From Lysobacter enzymogenes (GTDB lineage Bacteria; Pseudomonadota; Gammaproteobacteria; Xanthomonadales; Xanthomonadaceae): a stretch of 64,000 bases of DNA. The stretch covers positions 3,627,001 through 3,691,000 of the forward strand of contig NZ_CP067395.1 in the NCBI RefSeq assembly GCF_017355525.1, written 5' to 3'. Below the pieces are notes generated by a model that was given only the letters and a program-made list of their open reading frames with translations, was not told the origin of the DNA and ran no database searches. A program made the position numbers and the translations under genes. Shown here one piece after another: positions 27,086-35,294 of this stretch (positions within the stretch are counted from its first letter, which is position 1; each line of letters opens with the position of its first letter).

Positions 27086-27769
27086 TCAGGCGCCGCGGAA
27101 TTCGTCTTCGCTGACCGCGCGGTAGGCGTTCTGGTCTTCGAGGTATTCGATCAGCACGACCCGGTCGCCGCGCTTGAAGCGCTGCGGGTCCTCGTCGCGG
27201 ATCTGCAGGATCAGGCCGGCGCCGCCGTCTTCGACGCTGGCGGTGCCGGTGCCGCGGTTGACCGGGCTGCGCACGGTCGCGACCTGGCCGAGGATCGGCC
27301 GCGGCGGGCCCGGCTGCATCTTGCGCAGCAGCTGGCGCAGCGGCCGCAGCGCCAGCGCGGCGACCGGCAGCGACACGCAGAAGTTGACGAAGATGATCGC
27401 CGCGCCCGCGGCGATGCGCAGCGGCGTGCCCGGCACCAGCTTCATCAGGTAGACGTCGGCGTAGTAGGTCAGGATCCAGCCGACCAGCACGATCACGCTG
27501 ATGACCACGGTGATCGGAATGCCGCCCAGGCCCAGGCGCATCAGCGGATCGAAGATGCCGTGCTGCGGATGGTGCGCGCCGTCGGCGAGGGTGTGGTCGC
27601 CGAAGCCGTGCGCGCCGTGACCGTGGCCGTGGCCGCCGATCCAGCCGTCGATCATTTCGCCGCCGGCCAGACCCACCGCCGACAGCAGCCAGTAACCCAC
27701 GACCACGCCGAGCAGGACGGTGTAGAACGCCGTCGGCAACGTCAGGATCGTACTGAAGAAATCGCTCAT
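27086..27769 (-). CDS. NfeD/YqiJ-like membrane protein with OB-fold C-terminus
   Basis: 227 residues. It has membrane segments near residues 10-36, 85-108 and 115-142, a His/Gly-rich loop (GGHGHGHGAHGFGDH) between the first and second, and a C-terminal OB-fold-like beta domain from about residue 160 (GQVATVRSPVNRGTGTAS, DRVVLIEYL). The ATG at 27769 has AGGGAGA upstream; the longer open frame starts in low-complexity sequence and is rejected. Proteins of this kind partner flotillins and may stabilise or modulate them. The His-rich loop could bind metal, which is unusual for the family and is inference. Confidence 0.85.
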   Translation of the reverse strand: MSDFFSTILTLPTAFYTVLLGVVVGYWLLSAVGLAGGEMIDGWIGGHGHGHGAHGFGDHTLADGAHHPQHGIFDPLMRLGLGGIPITVVISVIVLVGWILTYYADVYLMKLVPGTPLRIAAGAAIIFVNFCVSLPVAALALRPLRQLLRKMQPGPPRPILGQVATVRSPVNRGTGTASVEDGGAGLILQIRDEDPQRFKRGDRVVLIEYLEDQNAYRAVSEDEFRGA

Positions 27770-27867
27770 CCCGTCTCCCTCCCCGCTTGCCGCGATGCCC
27801 GCGGCGCCTCCATGAAACCGGGCGGCCCCATGCCGACCGGCCAAACCGAACCGAATCGAACCGGGGC

Positions 27868-28572
27868 TCAGCCCGGCAATTTCTGCCGCAGGCGCGCCAG
27901 CACCGCTTCGGCGCCGGCCTCGTCGGGCATGATCCCCGCGTCGCGCAATTTCTTTTCCAGCGCGTCGCCGCCGTCGTGGCGCGCCAGCTCGGCCGCCGCT
28001 TCCATGCGCGCGCCGCGCTCGGCCTGCTTCTGCTTGATCCGCGCCAACGAATCCACCGCGGTCTGCAAGCGGTTCTGCGGCCCGGCGTAGCGCTGCGCGA
28101 CCGCAGCCTGGGCGCGCTGCATGCTTTCGGTCGCCTTGACCGTGTCGAGCTGCTGCTTGAGCCGGCGGATGTTGCCTTCGGCCATCGCCACCGCCTTGCG
28201 CAGCTCGGCGACGCTGGCGGCGAGCTGGCGCAGGTGCGCCTCGTCGTCGCCGCGCGCGGCTTCCAGCGCGGCGATCTTGTCGGCGACTTCGCGCGCCAGC
28301 GCGTCCTCGCCCGACTCCAGCGCCTTGATCGCATAGCCTTCGTATTCGGCGATCTTGTCCGCGCCCTCGTTCCAGGCGCGCTGCGCCAGGGTGTGGCGCG
28401 CGAGCAGGTGCGCCAGCGATTCGCGCGACTGGCGCAGCTCGATGTCGCAGTCGCGGATCTCCTGGTCGAGGATGCGCAGCGCCTGGCTGTCGACCCAGGC
28501 CTCGCCGAGCTCCTGCGCGCCGGCGCGCACCGAGGTCAGCAGCTTGCTCCAGATGCCGCCCTGCTTGGCCAT
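27868..28572 (-). CDS. PspA/IM30-family protein (YjfJ-like)
   Basis: 234 residues, almost entirely predicted alpha-helix, with the long hairpin coiled coil of PspA/Vipp1 proteins, which are bacterial ESCRT-III relatives that coat and repair membranes. The N-terminal amphipathic helix (MAKQGGIWSKLLTSVRAG) fits membrane binding. Its ATG shares one base with the stop of the DUF2170 gene (TGATG), so the two are translationally coupled. The usual PspBC/PspF partners are absent nearby; it sits instead in an operon with DUF2170, NfeD-like, flotillin, AAA and PLD-like genes, as in the yjfI/yjfJ type. Confidence 0.9.
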   Translation of the reverse strand: MAKQGGIWSKLLTSVRAGAQELGEAWVDSQALRILDQEIRDCDIELRQSRESLAHLLARHTLAQRAWNEGADKIAEYEGYAIKALESGEDALAREVADKIAALEAARGDDEAHLRQLAASVAELRKAVAMAEGNIRRLKQQLDTVKATESMQRAQAAVAQRYAGPQNRLQTAVDSLARIKQKQAERGARMEAAAELARHDGGDALEKKLRDAGIMPDEAGAEAVLARLRQKLPG

Positions 28573-29195
28573 CACGCCGCCTCCAGCAATTGCGTCTCGT
28601 AGGCCTCGCTGGCCTTGATGACGTTGTCGGCCAGGGTTTCGATTTCGTACAGCACGTTCGACAGCGACGACGACGCGCTGAGCGCGCCGAACATCATGTA
28701 CACCGCTTCGCCGTCGGCGAGGGTTTCGATGCCGATGGTCGACAACGGAAACACCTTGTGGGTGCGCAGCACTTCTTCGTTGAACGCGGCGGCGTCGCGC
28801 ACGTGCGCGACCGGCCACAGCAGCGCCTCGACCACGATCTGCTCGCCGACCACGGCCAGGAACAGCGGCAGGTCGCCGTATTCGGCCATGACCAGGTGCA
28901 GGCTCGGCTCGGCGCCGTCGATCAGTTCGATCTGCGAGTCGCCGTAGACGAATTCCTCGGTCTGCGAGAGGGCGTCGAACAGCCCCGTCGCGGTCCAGAC
29001 CTTGCCGTCGTTCATGTCCCTCTCCACCCGTCCCCGTCCCGTCGCCGCACCGCGCGGCTGGCGCATGCGCTTTTCCGCCGCCAGCAGCTCGTCGCCGAAC
29101 TCGGGCAGCACCCACAGTTCTTTCTTGACCAGCCCTTTCTCGCGCAGGCGTTCGCGGTGGCGGCGCTGGTAGTAGGCGGAGGATCTGCGTTCCAT
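28572..29195 (-). CDS. DUF2170 (YjfI-like) protein with N-terminal MazE/DUF3018-like basic segment
   Basis: 207 residues from 29195. Residues about 65-205 match the YjfI/DUF2170 pattern (TATGLFDALSQTEEF, GDLPLFLAVVGEQIVVEALLW, a C-terminal helix). Residues 1-60 are basic and resemble MazE-like/ribbon-helix-helix segments (YYQRRHRERLREKGLVKKEL), a possible DNA-binding module. A second ATG at 29015 has an excellent site (GGAGAGGGAC) and would give the DUF2170 domain alone (147 aa), so two products are possible. It is the first gene of the operon and lies directly downstream of a palindromic promoter, which suggests autoregulation. E. coli YjfI belongs to the same family; its biochemical role is not known to me. 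Confidence 0.75.
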   Translation of the reverse strand: MERRSSAYYQRRHRERLREKGLVKKELWVLPEFGDELLAAEKRMRQPRGAATGRGRVERDMNDGKVWTATGLFDALSQTEEFVYGDSQIELIDGAEPSLHLVMAEYGDLPLFLAVVGEQIVVEALLWPVAHVRDAAAFNEEVLRTHKVFPLSTIGIETLADGEAVYMMFGALSASSSLSNVLYEIETLADNVIKASEAYETQLLEAA

Positions 29196-29210
29196 GGAGA
29201 CGGACGTTAG

Positions 29211-29247
29211 AGCATTACATGTGACACTGACAAGCTGTCACATGTAA
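29211..29247 (-). promoter_or_regulatory. Promoter with embedded 12-bp perfect inverted repeat for the PspA operon
   Basis: TTACATGTGACA (29215-29226) and its exact complement (29236-29247) flank 9 bp. On the minus strand, GTGACA (29241-29236), 16 bp and TGTAAT (29219-29214) form a fair sigma-70 promoter inside the repeat. A protein bound to the repeat would cover both promoter elements, as a repressor does. Predicted transcripts start about 12 bp before the 29195 start codon, so that reading frame would have a very short leader. Confidence 0.75.
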
Positions 29248-29352
29248 GAGCCGACGAACGGCGGCAGACGGCGGCCGTTGGGGGCCGCCGGGCGTTGTCG
29301 ATCAAGGGCTTGCGGTACGCGGGTGGAAGGCTCTCGCCGGCATGGGCGAGGG

Positions 29353-29381
29353 CGCGGTCGCGGCTTGCGCCGCTCCTACAG
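29353..29381 (-). repeat. REP-like repeat, family 1
   Basis: Single minus-orientation copy in the gap between the PspA-operon promoter and the small protein gene. The remaining bases of this gap show no gene. Confidence 0.85.
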
Positions 29382-29391
29382 AGAGCTTGGG

Positions 29392-29637
29392 TCAGGCCGG
29401 GATGCCGTGTTGCTGGCGGGCCTGGGCGATGCGGGCCTGGACTTCGGGGGCGAGGGTGCCGAGTTCGGCCTGCTTGAAGATGTTGCCGAGCACGCGCTTC
29501 TCGTCGTCGTCGATGACGTCGTCGCGCAGGGCGAGGTCGAGCAGGTTCTGCAGTTCGGCGAGGTCGAGCGTGCCGTCGTTGGTGAATACCTGGATCGAGG
29601 CGAGCGCGATCACGAGGTGGCTCTTGGGCTGGGCCAT
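29392..29637 (-). CDS. Small acidic protein, possibly TerB- or EF-hand-like (81 aa)
   Basis: 81 residues; I do not recognise it firmly. Start at 29637 with GGAG upstream. The core TNDGTLDLAELQNLL and RDDVIDDDEKRVLGNIF is two acidic helix-loop-helix units that look like a degenerate EF-hand or a TerB-type helical repeat. No signal peptide. It lies just upstream of the PspA-operon promoter on the same strand but has its own gap. Coding is supported by frame-consistent codon use and the ribosome binding site. Confidence 0.6.
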   Translation of the reverse strand: MAQPKSHLVIALASIQVFTNDGTLDLAELQNLLDLALRDDVIDDDEKRVLGNIFKQAELGTLAPEVQARIAQARQQHGIPA

Positions 29638-29770
29638 GCGGCAACTCCGTTGCGGGTGATGAAGGTCCTGGTGCGGCGGCCGTCGCGGCCGGCGCGTGAT
29701 GGGTTCGACTATAGCAAGGTCGGTGCGGGGTTCTGCGGTCGGGGGCGCAGGGTTCGCCGTCAGCGAAGTG

Positions 29771-29844
29771 TCGCGGTCGCGGCTTGCGCCGCTCCTACAG
29801 TCGCAAACGAAACCCCTGCAGGAGCGGCGCAAGCCGCGACCGCG
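29771..29844 (+). repeat. Inverted pair of family 1 REP repeats
   Basis: Minus-orientation copy 29771-29800 and plus-orientation copy 29815-29844 form a long hairpin in the 319-bp gap between the small protein gene and the 3' end of oleA. Apart from the oleA terminator next to it, no gene is seen in this gap. Confidence 0.85.
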
Positions 29845-29880
29845 ACACCGCAACTACCGCGCAACCCGCCACGCCCGCGC

Positions 29881-29919
29881 AAAAACAAAACGGGCCCGAC
29901 GCTCGCGCATCGGACCCGC
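29881..29919 (-). terminator. Terminator of oleA
   Basis: On the minus strand CGGGTCCGA (29918-29910) pairs with TCGGGCCCG (29899-29891) with one mismatch, followed by TTTTGTTTTT. It lies 38 bp after the oleA stop codon. Confidence 0.75.
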
Positions 29920-29956
29920 TCGTTTTTCGCAGCGAGCCTTGCGGCTCAGTCCGCGA

Positions 29957-30979
29957 TCACCACACCACTTCGGCCATCGAGCAGTTCAAGCCCGAACCGA
30001 TGCCGAGCAGCGCGACGCGGTTGCCCTTCTTCAAGCGGCCCATCTCGCGCAGCTTGCTGAGCACGATCGGCACCGAGGCCGGGCCGATGTTGCCGTGCTC
30101 GCCGAAGATCGTCATGACCTTGTTCGGGTCGATGCCGAAGGCCTTGAGGAAGGCCTGGGTGTGCGCGCGGCTGACCTGGTGGATCACGAATTCGTCGAGC
30201 TCCTCGACCGCCCAGCCGAGCGCGGCGCGCGCGGCGGTGAAGGTCTTCTGGCCGAGCTTGAGGCCTTCGATCATCAGCATGCGGCCGTCGGCGACCATGC
30301 GGTCGTGGTGCAGGTCGCCCACGCACAGGTGGTTCCACTCGGTCGCCGAGCGGGTCACGCCGCCGCGGTAGCGCGGCGCGCCCGGGGCCAGTTCGGCGCG
30401 GGCCAGGACCATCGCCGCGGCGCCGGAACCCAGGGTCAGCGTCGCCATTTCGTCGCGCAGCTGCGATTCGGTGACGTCGGCGCGCGACAGGCGGTCGAGG
30501 GTCTTCTCGTAGGCCTTGTTGGCGGTCTCGCCGTCGACGACCAGGGCGTAGTCGATCTCGCCGCGCTCGATCATGCGGCCGGCGATGTCCATGCCGTTGA
30601 TGAAGGCGAGACAGGCGTTGGCGACGTCGAAGTTCTGGCAGTTCTCGCCCAGGCGCAGGTTGCCGGCGACGATGCTGGCGGTCGACGGCTCCAGGTAGTC
30701 GCGGCTGACCGAGGTGTTGACCAGCAGGCCGATGCGGTCGGCGTCGACGCCGGCGTCGGCCAGCGCCTTGACCCCGGCCAGGGTCGCCGCTTCCGACGGC
30801 TTGACCTCGCCGTCCCACAGACGGCGCTCGCGCACGCCGGCGATGTTCTGCAGCACGTCCACCTTGATGCCGAGGCGGTCCAACGTCGGCTTGAGCCGGG
30901 CGTTGATTTCCTCGGTGGTCAGCTTTCGCGGCGCGTCGACATGGGCGAGGCCGGCGATGGCTACGTGTTGGAACAGCAT
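29957..30979 (-). CDS. oleA: OleA, thiolase-fold acyl-CoA condensing enzyme of olefin synthesis
   Basis: 340 residues, very close in sequence to Xanthomonas campestris OleA, which performs head-to-head Claisen condensation of two fatty acyl-CoAs to a beta-keto acid. The catalytic Cys123 (ANACLAF), His267 (VIHQVS) and Asn297 (EHGNIGP) triad of the FabH/OleA fold is intact, with the OleA glutamate at Glu97 (DYLEPST). The start is ATG 30979. Unlike many relatives, oleA is not next to oleBCD here; its partners begin at 3311 on the same strand. It has its own terminator (29881-29919). Database tools may mislabel it as FabH. Confidence 0.95.
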   Translation of the reverse strand: MLFQHVAIAGLAHVDAPRKLTTEEINARLKPTLDRLGIKVDVLQNIAGVRERRLWDGEVKPSEAATLAGVKALADAGVDADRIGLLVNTSVSRDYLEPSTASIVAGNLRLGENCQNFDVANACLAFINGMDIAGRMIERGEIDYALVVDGETANKAYEKTLDRLSRADVTESQLRDEMATLTLGSGAAAMVLARAELAPGAPRYRGGVTRSATEWNHLCVGDLHHDRMVADGRMLMIEGLKLGQKTFTAARAALGWAVEELDEFVIHQVSRAHTQAFLKAFGIDPNKVMTIFGEHGNIGPASVPIVLSKLREMGRLKKGNRVALLGIGSGLNCSMAEVVW

Positions 30980-31166
30980 GGGCGCGAACCCTTGGCAGGC
31001 AGAAAAGTGCGACAGGTTAGCGCCTTCGCGCCCCCCATGCACCAGCAAAAGTCACGCCGGGGCCTGGATCTGAACCAAGCCCGAAGGGTTATTCCGTTTG
31101 AAATTCAACCATTTACAACGGTTTTTGCACCGCAAAAAAGCCGTACGCCGGCGTTTGGATTTGCGT

Positions 31167-31553
31167 TCAACCGCCGACGGGATAGGTCTGGGCGCTGCCG
31201 GAAGCGGGTTTTTGCGCGGCCGGAGCGGCCGCGCCGGGGCCGGCGGCGCCGCAACGGTAGGCGCCGAAACGCTGCGCGCCCTGGTTCGGATCGGCCAGCG
31301 CCTGGATGGTGTCGGCCTGCAACGCCGGCGCTTCGTTGCGCGCCAGGGTTTCCAGTTCTTCGCGCACGCGCAGCTCGTTGCGCTCGTAGAAAGCGATGTT
31401 GTGCTTGACCGCGACCTGCACCTCGCCGCGCTTCTCGCACGCGGGCGCCGCGCCCGGAGACAGCACCCGCACCGCCTGCGCGCCCGGGGCCATGTTGACC
31501 CAGGTGCAGGCCGAAACGCTCAGAGCCAGGAACACGATTGCCGGTGCGCGCAT
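31167..31553 (-). CDS. DUF4156-like outer-membrane lipoprotein
   Basis: 128 residues. The signal peptide MRAPAIVFLALSVSAC ends in a lipobox with Cys16. The mature part has the DUF4156-type pattern: a VRVLSPGAAPACEKRGEVQV segment, then YERNELRVREELETLARNEA and a C-terminal Cys that may form a disulfide. The C-terminus is Ala/Pro-rich. Such proteins are small periplasm-facing lipoproteins of unknown role. The start at 31553 is the only one giving the lipoprotein signal. It is monocistronic between oleA and the M16 peptidase. Confidence 0.8.
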   Translation of the reverse strand: MRAPAIVFLALSVSACTWVNMAPGAQAVRVLSPGAAPACEKRGEVQVAVKHNIAFYERNELRVREELETLARNEAPALQADTIQALADPNQGAQRFGAYRCGAAGPGAAAPAAQKPASGSAQTYPVGG

Positions 31554-31687
31554 GCGGAACCTCGATGGGGGCGGTTGGAACCGGCCGGCATTGTCGCCGG
31601 AATCGGCTGAGCGCGAAACCAATGCGTGCCGGCCGATCGCGTGCGGCCGCGATGCACGCGCCGACCAGCGCCTGCGCCCGAACGCGA

Positions 31688-31714
31688 ACGGGCCGCCCTG
31701 CGCGGGCGGCCCGT
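31688..31714 (-). terminator. Likely terminator after the M16 peptidase gene
   Basis: ACGGGCCGCCC (31688-31698) pairs perfectly with GGGCGGCCCGT (31704-31714) over a 5-base loop, 44 bp after the stop codon. The T-run after the stem is weak, so termination may be inefficient. Confidence 0.55.
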
Positions 31715-31757
31715 GGTTCGTTCCAGCGGCGAACCCGCCGCCGTTATAGCCGCTGCG

Positions 31758-34661
31758 TCAGCGCAGCGGCTTGCCGTCGCTGTCGATGACCTTGACCTCG
31801 CCGAGCCCCAGCGCGCGCACCGGCTGCTCGATCTTGGACAGGTCGCCGACCACCACCCAGGTCAGCGCGGCCGGGTCCAGCGCCTTGGCCGCGGCCTGCG
31901 CCAGCGCCGGCGTCATCGCCTCGTTGCGCGCCTTGTATTGCAGGATGTAATCGGCCGGGCGGCCGTAGCGCAGGTCGGCGCCGACCTGGCCGAGCAGCGC
32001 GTCGCCGGTTTCGTACGCGCCCGGCAGGCTCAGGGTGTTGGCGGCGCGGACCTTGGCCACCTCGGCCGCCAGGATCGGCTTGCTGCCGCTGCTGAAGGCT
32101 TCGATTTCGCGCTTGAGTTCGGCCAGCGATTCGACCGTCTTGTCGGCCTGCACCGCCGCCTGCGCGATCCACGGGCGCTGGCCGAGCGCATTGCCCGAGC
32201 CGCTGTAGGACCCGTAGGCCCAGTGCTTGTCCTCGCGCAGGTTCATGTTGAGGCGCGAGCTGAACTCGCCGCCGAGCACGCCGTTGGCGAAATCGAAATC
32301 GATCGTGCCTTTGTCGCTGGTCGGCGCGATCAGCTCGCCGACATAGAGATTGGACTGGATCGCGCCGGGCTGGTCGACCAGGAACACCCGCGGCGCCTTC
32401 GGCCGCGCCACCGCGGTCAGGGCCGGCAGCGCCGGCGCGTCGGCCGCGCCCTTCCAGTCGCCGAAGCGCTTTTCCAGCAGCGGCACGATCTGCGCCAGGG
32501 TGGTGTCGCCGACCACGACCACGCGCGCGCGCTGCGGCTGCAACCAGTCGCGGTGGAAGCGCAGCAGGTCGTCGCGCTGGATCGAACCGATCGAGGCCTC
32601 GGTGCCGGTGCCGGTGAACGGAATCGCGTAGGCGTGGTCGGCGCCGTACAGCAGCGGCGGCAGCACCCGCAGCGCAGCGGTCTGCGGGCGCGCCTTCTCC
32701 TGCTTGATCCCGGCCAGCCACTGCGCGCGTACGCGCTCGATCTCGCCGTCCTCGAAGCGCGGACGGCGCACGGTGTCGGCGAACAAGTCCAGCGACGGTT
32801 CGAGCTTGTCGCTCAGCGCCGACAACGCGACGCTGGCGCTGTCGAGGCTGGCGCCGCTGCTGAGTTCGGCGCCGAGCTGTTCCTTGCGCGCCGACAGCTG
32901 CAGCGAGCCCAGATCGCCGGCGCCTTCGTCGAGCATCGCCATCGCGAAGCTGGCGGTGCCGGTCTTGCGGCCCAGGTCGGCGCTGAAGCCGCCGGGGAAT
33001 TCCATCTGCAACTGCACCACCGGGATTTCGTGGCGCTCGATCAGCACCACCTGCATGCCGTTGGCCAGCGTCGCGGTCTGCCGCGACGGGAACTTCAGCG
33101 CCGGGAAGCTGGTGGTCTTGGGCACGCCCTGGCTGCGGTCGAGGTCGGACTTGACCGTGGTGAAGCGCGGGTCCGGCGCCGGCAGCGGCGCGGGCCGGCT
33201 CGCCGGCGCGGCGCGCGCGGTCTCCGGCAACGCCGAGGCCGGCTGGTCGCCGGGCGTCACCACGATGGTGTGCGAGCCCTTGCCGAGCCACGTGCGCCCG
33301 GCCGCCTGCACGCTGGCGATGCTGGCCTTGTCGAGGTCGGCGAGCTCGCCGCGGTAGCAATCGGGCCGGCCGAGGAACACCGCACAGCGCGCGAGCACGT
33401 CGGACTTGCCGCCGAAACCGCCGATGCGCTCGATGCCGCGCACGAACTCGGCGCGGCTGGCGGTCTTGGCGCGTTCGAGTTCTTCCGCGCTCGGGCCCTG
33501 CGCGATCAGGCGCGAGATTTCCTCGTCGATCGCCGCGCGCACCTTGGCCGGGTCGACGCCTTGCTTGACGTTGGCGACCACGACCAGGGTGCCGCTGATT
33601 TCGGCGTCGTTGACCGAGACGCTGGCGCTGTCGGCGATGCGGTCGCGGTGGACCAGGCGCTCGTCCAGGCGCGAAGCCGCGCTGCCGCCGAGCACCTGCG
33701 CGAACAAGGCCAGGTCGGTGCCGTCGGCGGCGCCGAACTGGGCGACCGGCCAGGCGCGGTAGACGCGCGCCTGCGGCACGCGGTCGCCGATGGTTTCCTC
33801 GGTGTCGCGCTCGCGCTTGGGCACGCGCGGTGCCATGTCCTTGAGCGTGGCGGTGGCGGGAATGTCGCCGAAGTAGCGCAGCGCCTTTTGCTTCGCGGTG
33901 GCCAGGTCGATGTCGCCGGCCAGCACCAGCACCGCGTTGTTGGGGCCGTACCAGCTGCGGAACCAGGTCTTGACGTCGTCGAGCGAGGCCGCGTCGAGGT
34001 CGGCCATCGAACCGATGGTCTGCCAGCTATAGGGGTGGTCGGCCGGATACAGCGCCTCGTAGAGCTTGGCGATGATGCGGCGGCCGTAGGGCTGGTTTTC
34101 GCCCTGGCGCTTTTCGTTCTGGACCACGCCGCGCTGCTCGTCCAGGGTCTTCTGGTCGATCGCGCCGAGCAGGTGGCCCATGCGGTCGGATTCCATCCAC
34201 AGCGCCATGTCCAGCGCGGTGGTCGGCACGTTCTGGAAATAGTTGGTGCGGTCGACGTTGGTGGTGCCGTTCTGGTCGGTGGCGCCGACCAGTTCGAACG
34301 GGCCGAAGAATTCGTCGCGGTGGTTTTCCGAACCCTGGAACATCAGGTGTTCGAACAAATGGGCGAAGCCGGTGCGGCCGGGCTGTTCGTTCTTGCTGCC
34401 GACGTGGTACCAGACGTTGACCGCGACGATCGGCGCCTTGCGGTCGGTGTGCACGATCACCCGCAGGCCGTTGGGCAGGGTGAATTCGTCGTAGGCGATG
34501 GCGACCGCGGCGGCGGGCTTGGCGGCCGCGGCCGGCGTCGCGGGCGCGGCCAGCGCCGCGGCGGGCGCGCCCAGCGCGGCGGCCAGCGCCAGGGCTAGCG
34601 CGGCGGCGCGCGGGGCCGGCGCGCACGCGCGCGGGCCGAAGAAGGAGGAAAGCTGGGACAT
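31758..34661 (-). CDS. M16-family zinc peptidase, two-domain, periplasmic
   Basis: 967 residues with two tandem M16 (insulinase/pitrilysin) halves. The N-terminal half has the inverted zinc motif HxxEH at His101-Leu-Phe-Glu104-His105 (HLFEHLMFQG) and the distal glutamate region near 180 (NEKRQGENQPYG). The second half, from about residue 500, lacks the zinc motif, as usual for the partner domain. An Ala-rich signal peptide of about 39 residues (ending AALAAP) indicates export. The start is the ATG at 34661. Family members degrade peptides in the periplasm. It is transcribed divergently from trmL across a short shared promoter region. Confidence 0.92.
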   Translation of the reverse strand: MSQLSSFFGPRACAPAPRAAALALALAAALGAPAAALAAPATPAAAAKPAAAVAIAYDEFTLPNGLRVIVHTDRKAPIVAVNVWYHVGSKNEQPGRTGFAHLFEHLMFQGSENHRDEFFGPFELVGATDQNGTTNVDRTNYFQNVPTTALDMALWMESDRMGHLLGAIDQKTLDEQRGVVQNEKRQGENQPYGRRIIAKLYEALYPADHPYSWQTIGSMADLDAASLDDVKTWFRSWYGPNNAVLVLAGDIDLATAKQKALRYFGDIPATATLKDMAPRVPKRERDTEETIGDRVPQARVYRAWPVAQFGAADGTDLALFAQVLGGSAASRLDERLVHRDRIADSASVSVNDAEISGTLVVVANVKQGVDPAKVRAAIDEEISRLIAQGPSAEELERAKTASRAEFVRGIERIGGFGGKSDVLARCAVFLGRPDCYRGELADLDKASIASVQAAGRTWLGKGSHTIVVTPGDQPASALPETARAAPASRPAPLPAPDPRFTTVKSDLDRSQGVPKTTSFPALKFPSRQTATLANGMQVVLIERHEIPVVQLQMEFPGGFSADLGRKTGTASFAMAMLDEGAGDLGSLQLSARKEQLGAELSSGASLDSASVALSALSDKLEPSLDLFADTVRRPRFEDGEIERVRAQWLAGIKQEKARPQTAALRVLPPLLYGADHAYAIPFTGTGTEASIGSIQRDDLLRFHRDWLQPQRARVVVVGDTTLAQIVPLLEKRFGDWKGAADAPALPALTAVARPKAPRVFLVDQPGAIQSNLYVGELIAPTSDKGTIDFDFANGVLGGEFSSRLNMNLREDKHWAYGSYSGSGNALGQRPWIAQAAVQADKTVESLAELKREIEAFSSGSKPILAAEVAKVRAANTLSLPGAYETGDALLGQVGADLRYGRPADYILQYKARNEAMTPALAQAAAKALDPAALTWVVVGDLSKIEQPVRALGLGEVKVIDSDGKPLR

Positions 34662-34814
34662 GACGGCTCCGGTCGTTAGGGGCGTCCGCGAGCGGACCAC
34701 CGGCCATCTTAGGCGCAGGCGCCACGCCGGGCATGGGTCGCCGGTCACGTGGGGAGGCCGCGCGCGGCTGCGTTGCGCGGCCCAAGGCCGGCCCGGCCGC
34801 CGCATAATGCGCGC

Positions 34815-35294
34815 ATGTTCAACGTTATCCTGTTCCAGCCGGAGATTCCGCCCAACACCGGCAACGTCATCCGCCTGTGCGCGAACACCGGCGCGGCCCT
34901 GCACCTGATCGCGCCGCTCGGCTTCACCCTCGAAGACAAGCAGCTCAAGCGCGCCGGCCTGGACTACCACGAGTACGCCAGCCTGCAGGTGCACGACGGC
35001 CTCGACGCCGCGCTGGCCGCGATCGCCGCCGCCCAGGGCGCGCCGCCGCGTTTGTTCGCGCTGAGCACGCGCGGCCGCGAGCGCTTCGACGCGCCGCGTT
35101 ATGCAGCGGGCGATGCGTTCCTGTTCGGGCCGGAGACCCGCGGGTTGCCGCAGGAGGTGCTCGATGCGCTGCCGGCGGAGCAGCGGTTGCGGCTGCCGAT
35201 GCGGCCGGACAACCGCAGTCTGAATCTGTCGAACACGGTGGCGGTGGTGGTGTTCGAGGCGTGGCGGCAGTTCGGGTATGTGGGCGGAGAGTAG
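34815..35294 (+). CDS. trmL: tRNA (cytidine/uridine-2'-O-)-methyltransferase TrmL
   Basis: 159 residues, SPOUT fold with a C-terminal knot. It 2'-O-methylates the wobble base of tRNA-Leu using S-adenosylmethionine. The family marks are NVILFQPEIPPNTGNVIRLC near the N-terminus, FLFGPETRGLP in the middle, and MRPDNRSLNLSNTVAVVVFE at the C-terminus. The start is ATG 34815, close to the divergent M16 promoter. It stands alone, and the DNA after it drops in GC. Confidence 0.95.
   Translation: MFNVILFQPEIPPNTGNVIRLCANTGAALHLIAPLGFTLEDKQLKRAGLDYHEYASLQVHDGLDAALAAIAAAQGAPPRLFALSTRGRERFDAPRYAAGDAFLFGPETRGLPQEVLDALPAEQRLRLPMRPDNRSLNLSNTVAVVVFEAWRQFGYVGGE

Noticed and set aside
19474..27114. A 2546-codon plus-strand open frame opposite the PspA operon, and similar very long frames at 588-3788, 8382-13187 and 45445-49263
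   Set aside because: They overlap genes with clear domains on the other strand or frame, their products are low-complexity Arg/Ala/Gly-rich, and such frames are expected in GC-rich DNA.
29957..30979. FabH (3-oxoacyl-ACP synthase III) of fatty-acid synthesis
   Set aside because: The sequence follows OleA closely, including the OleA glutamate, and oleBCD are in the same window.
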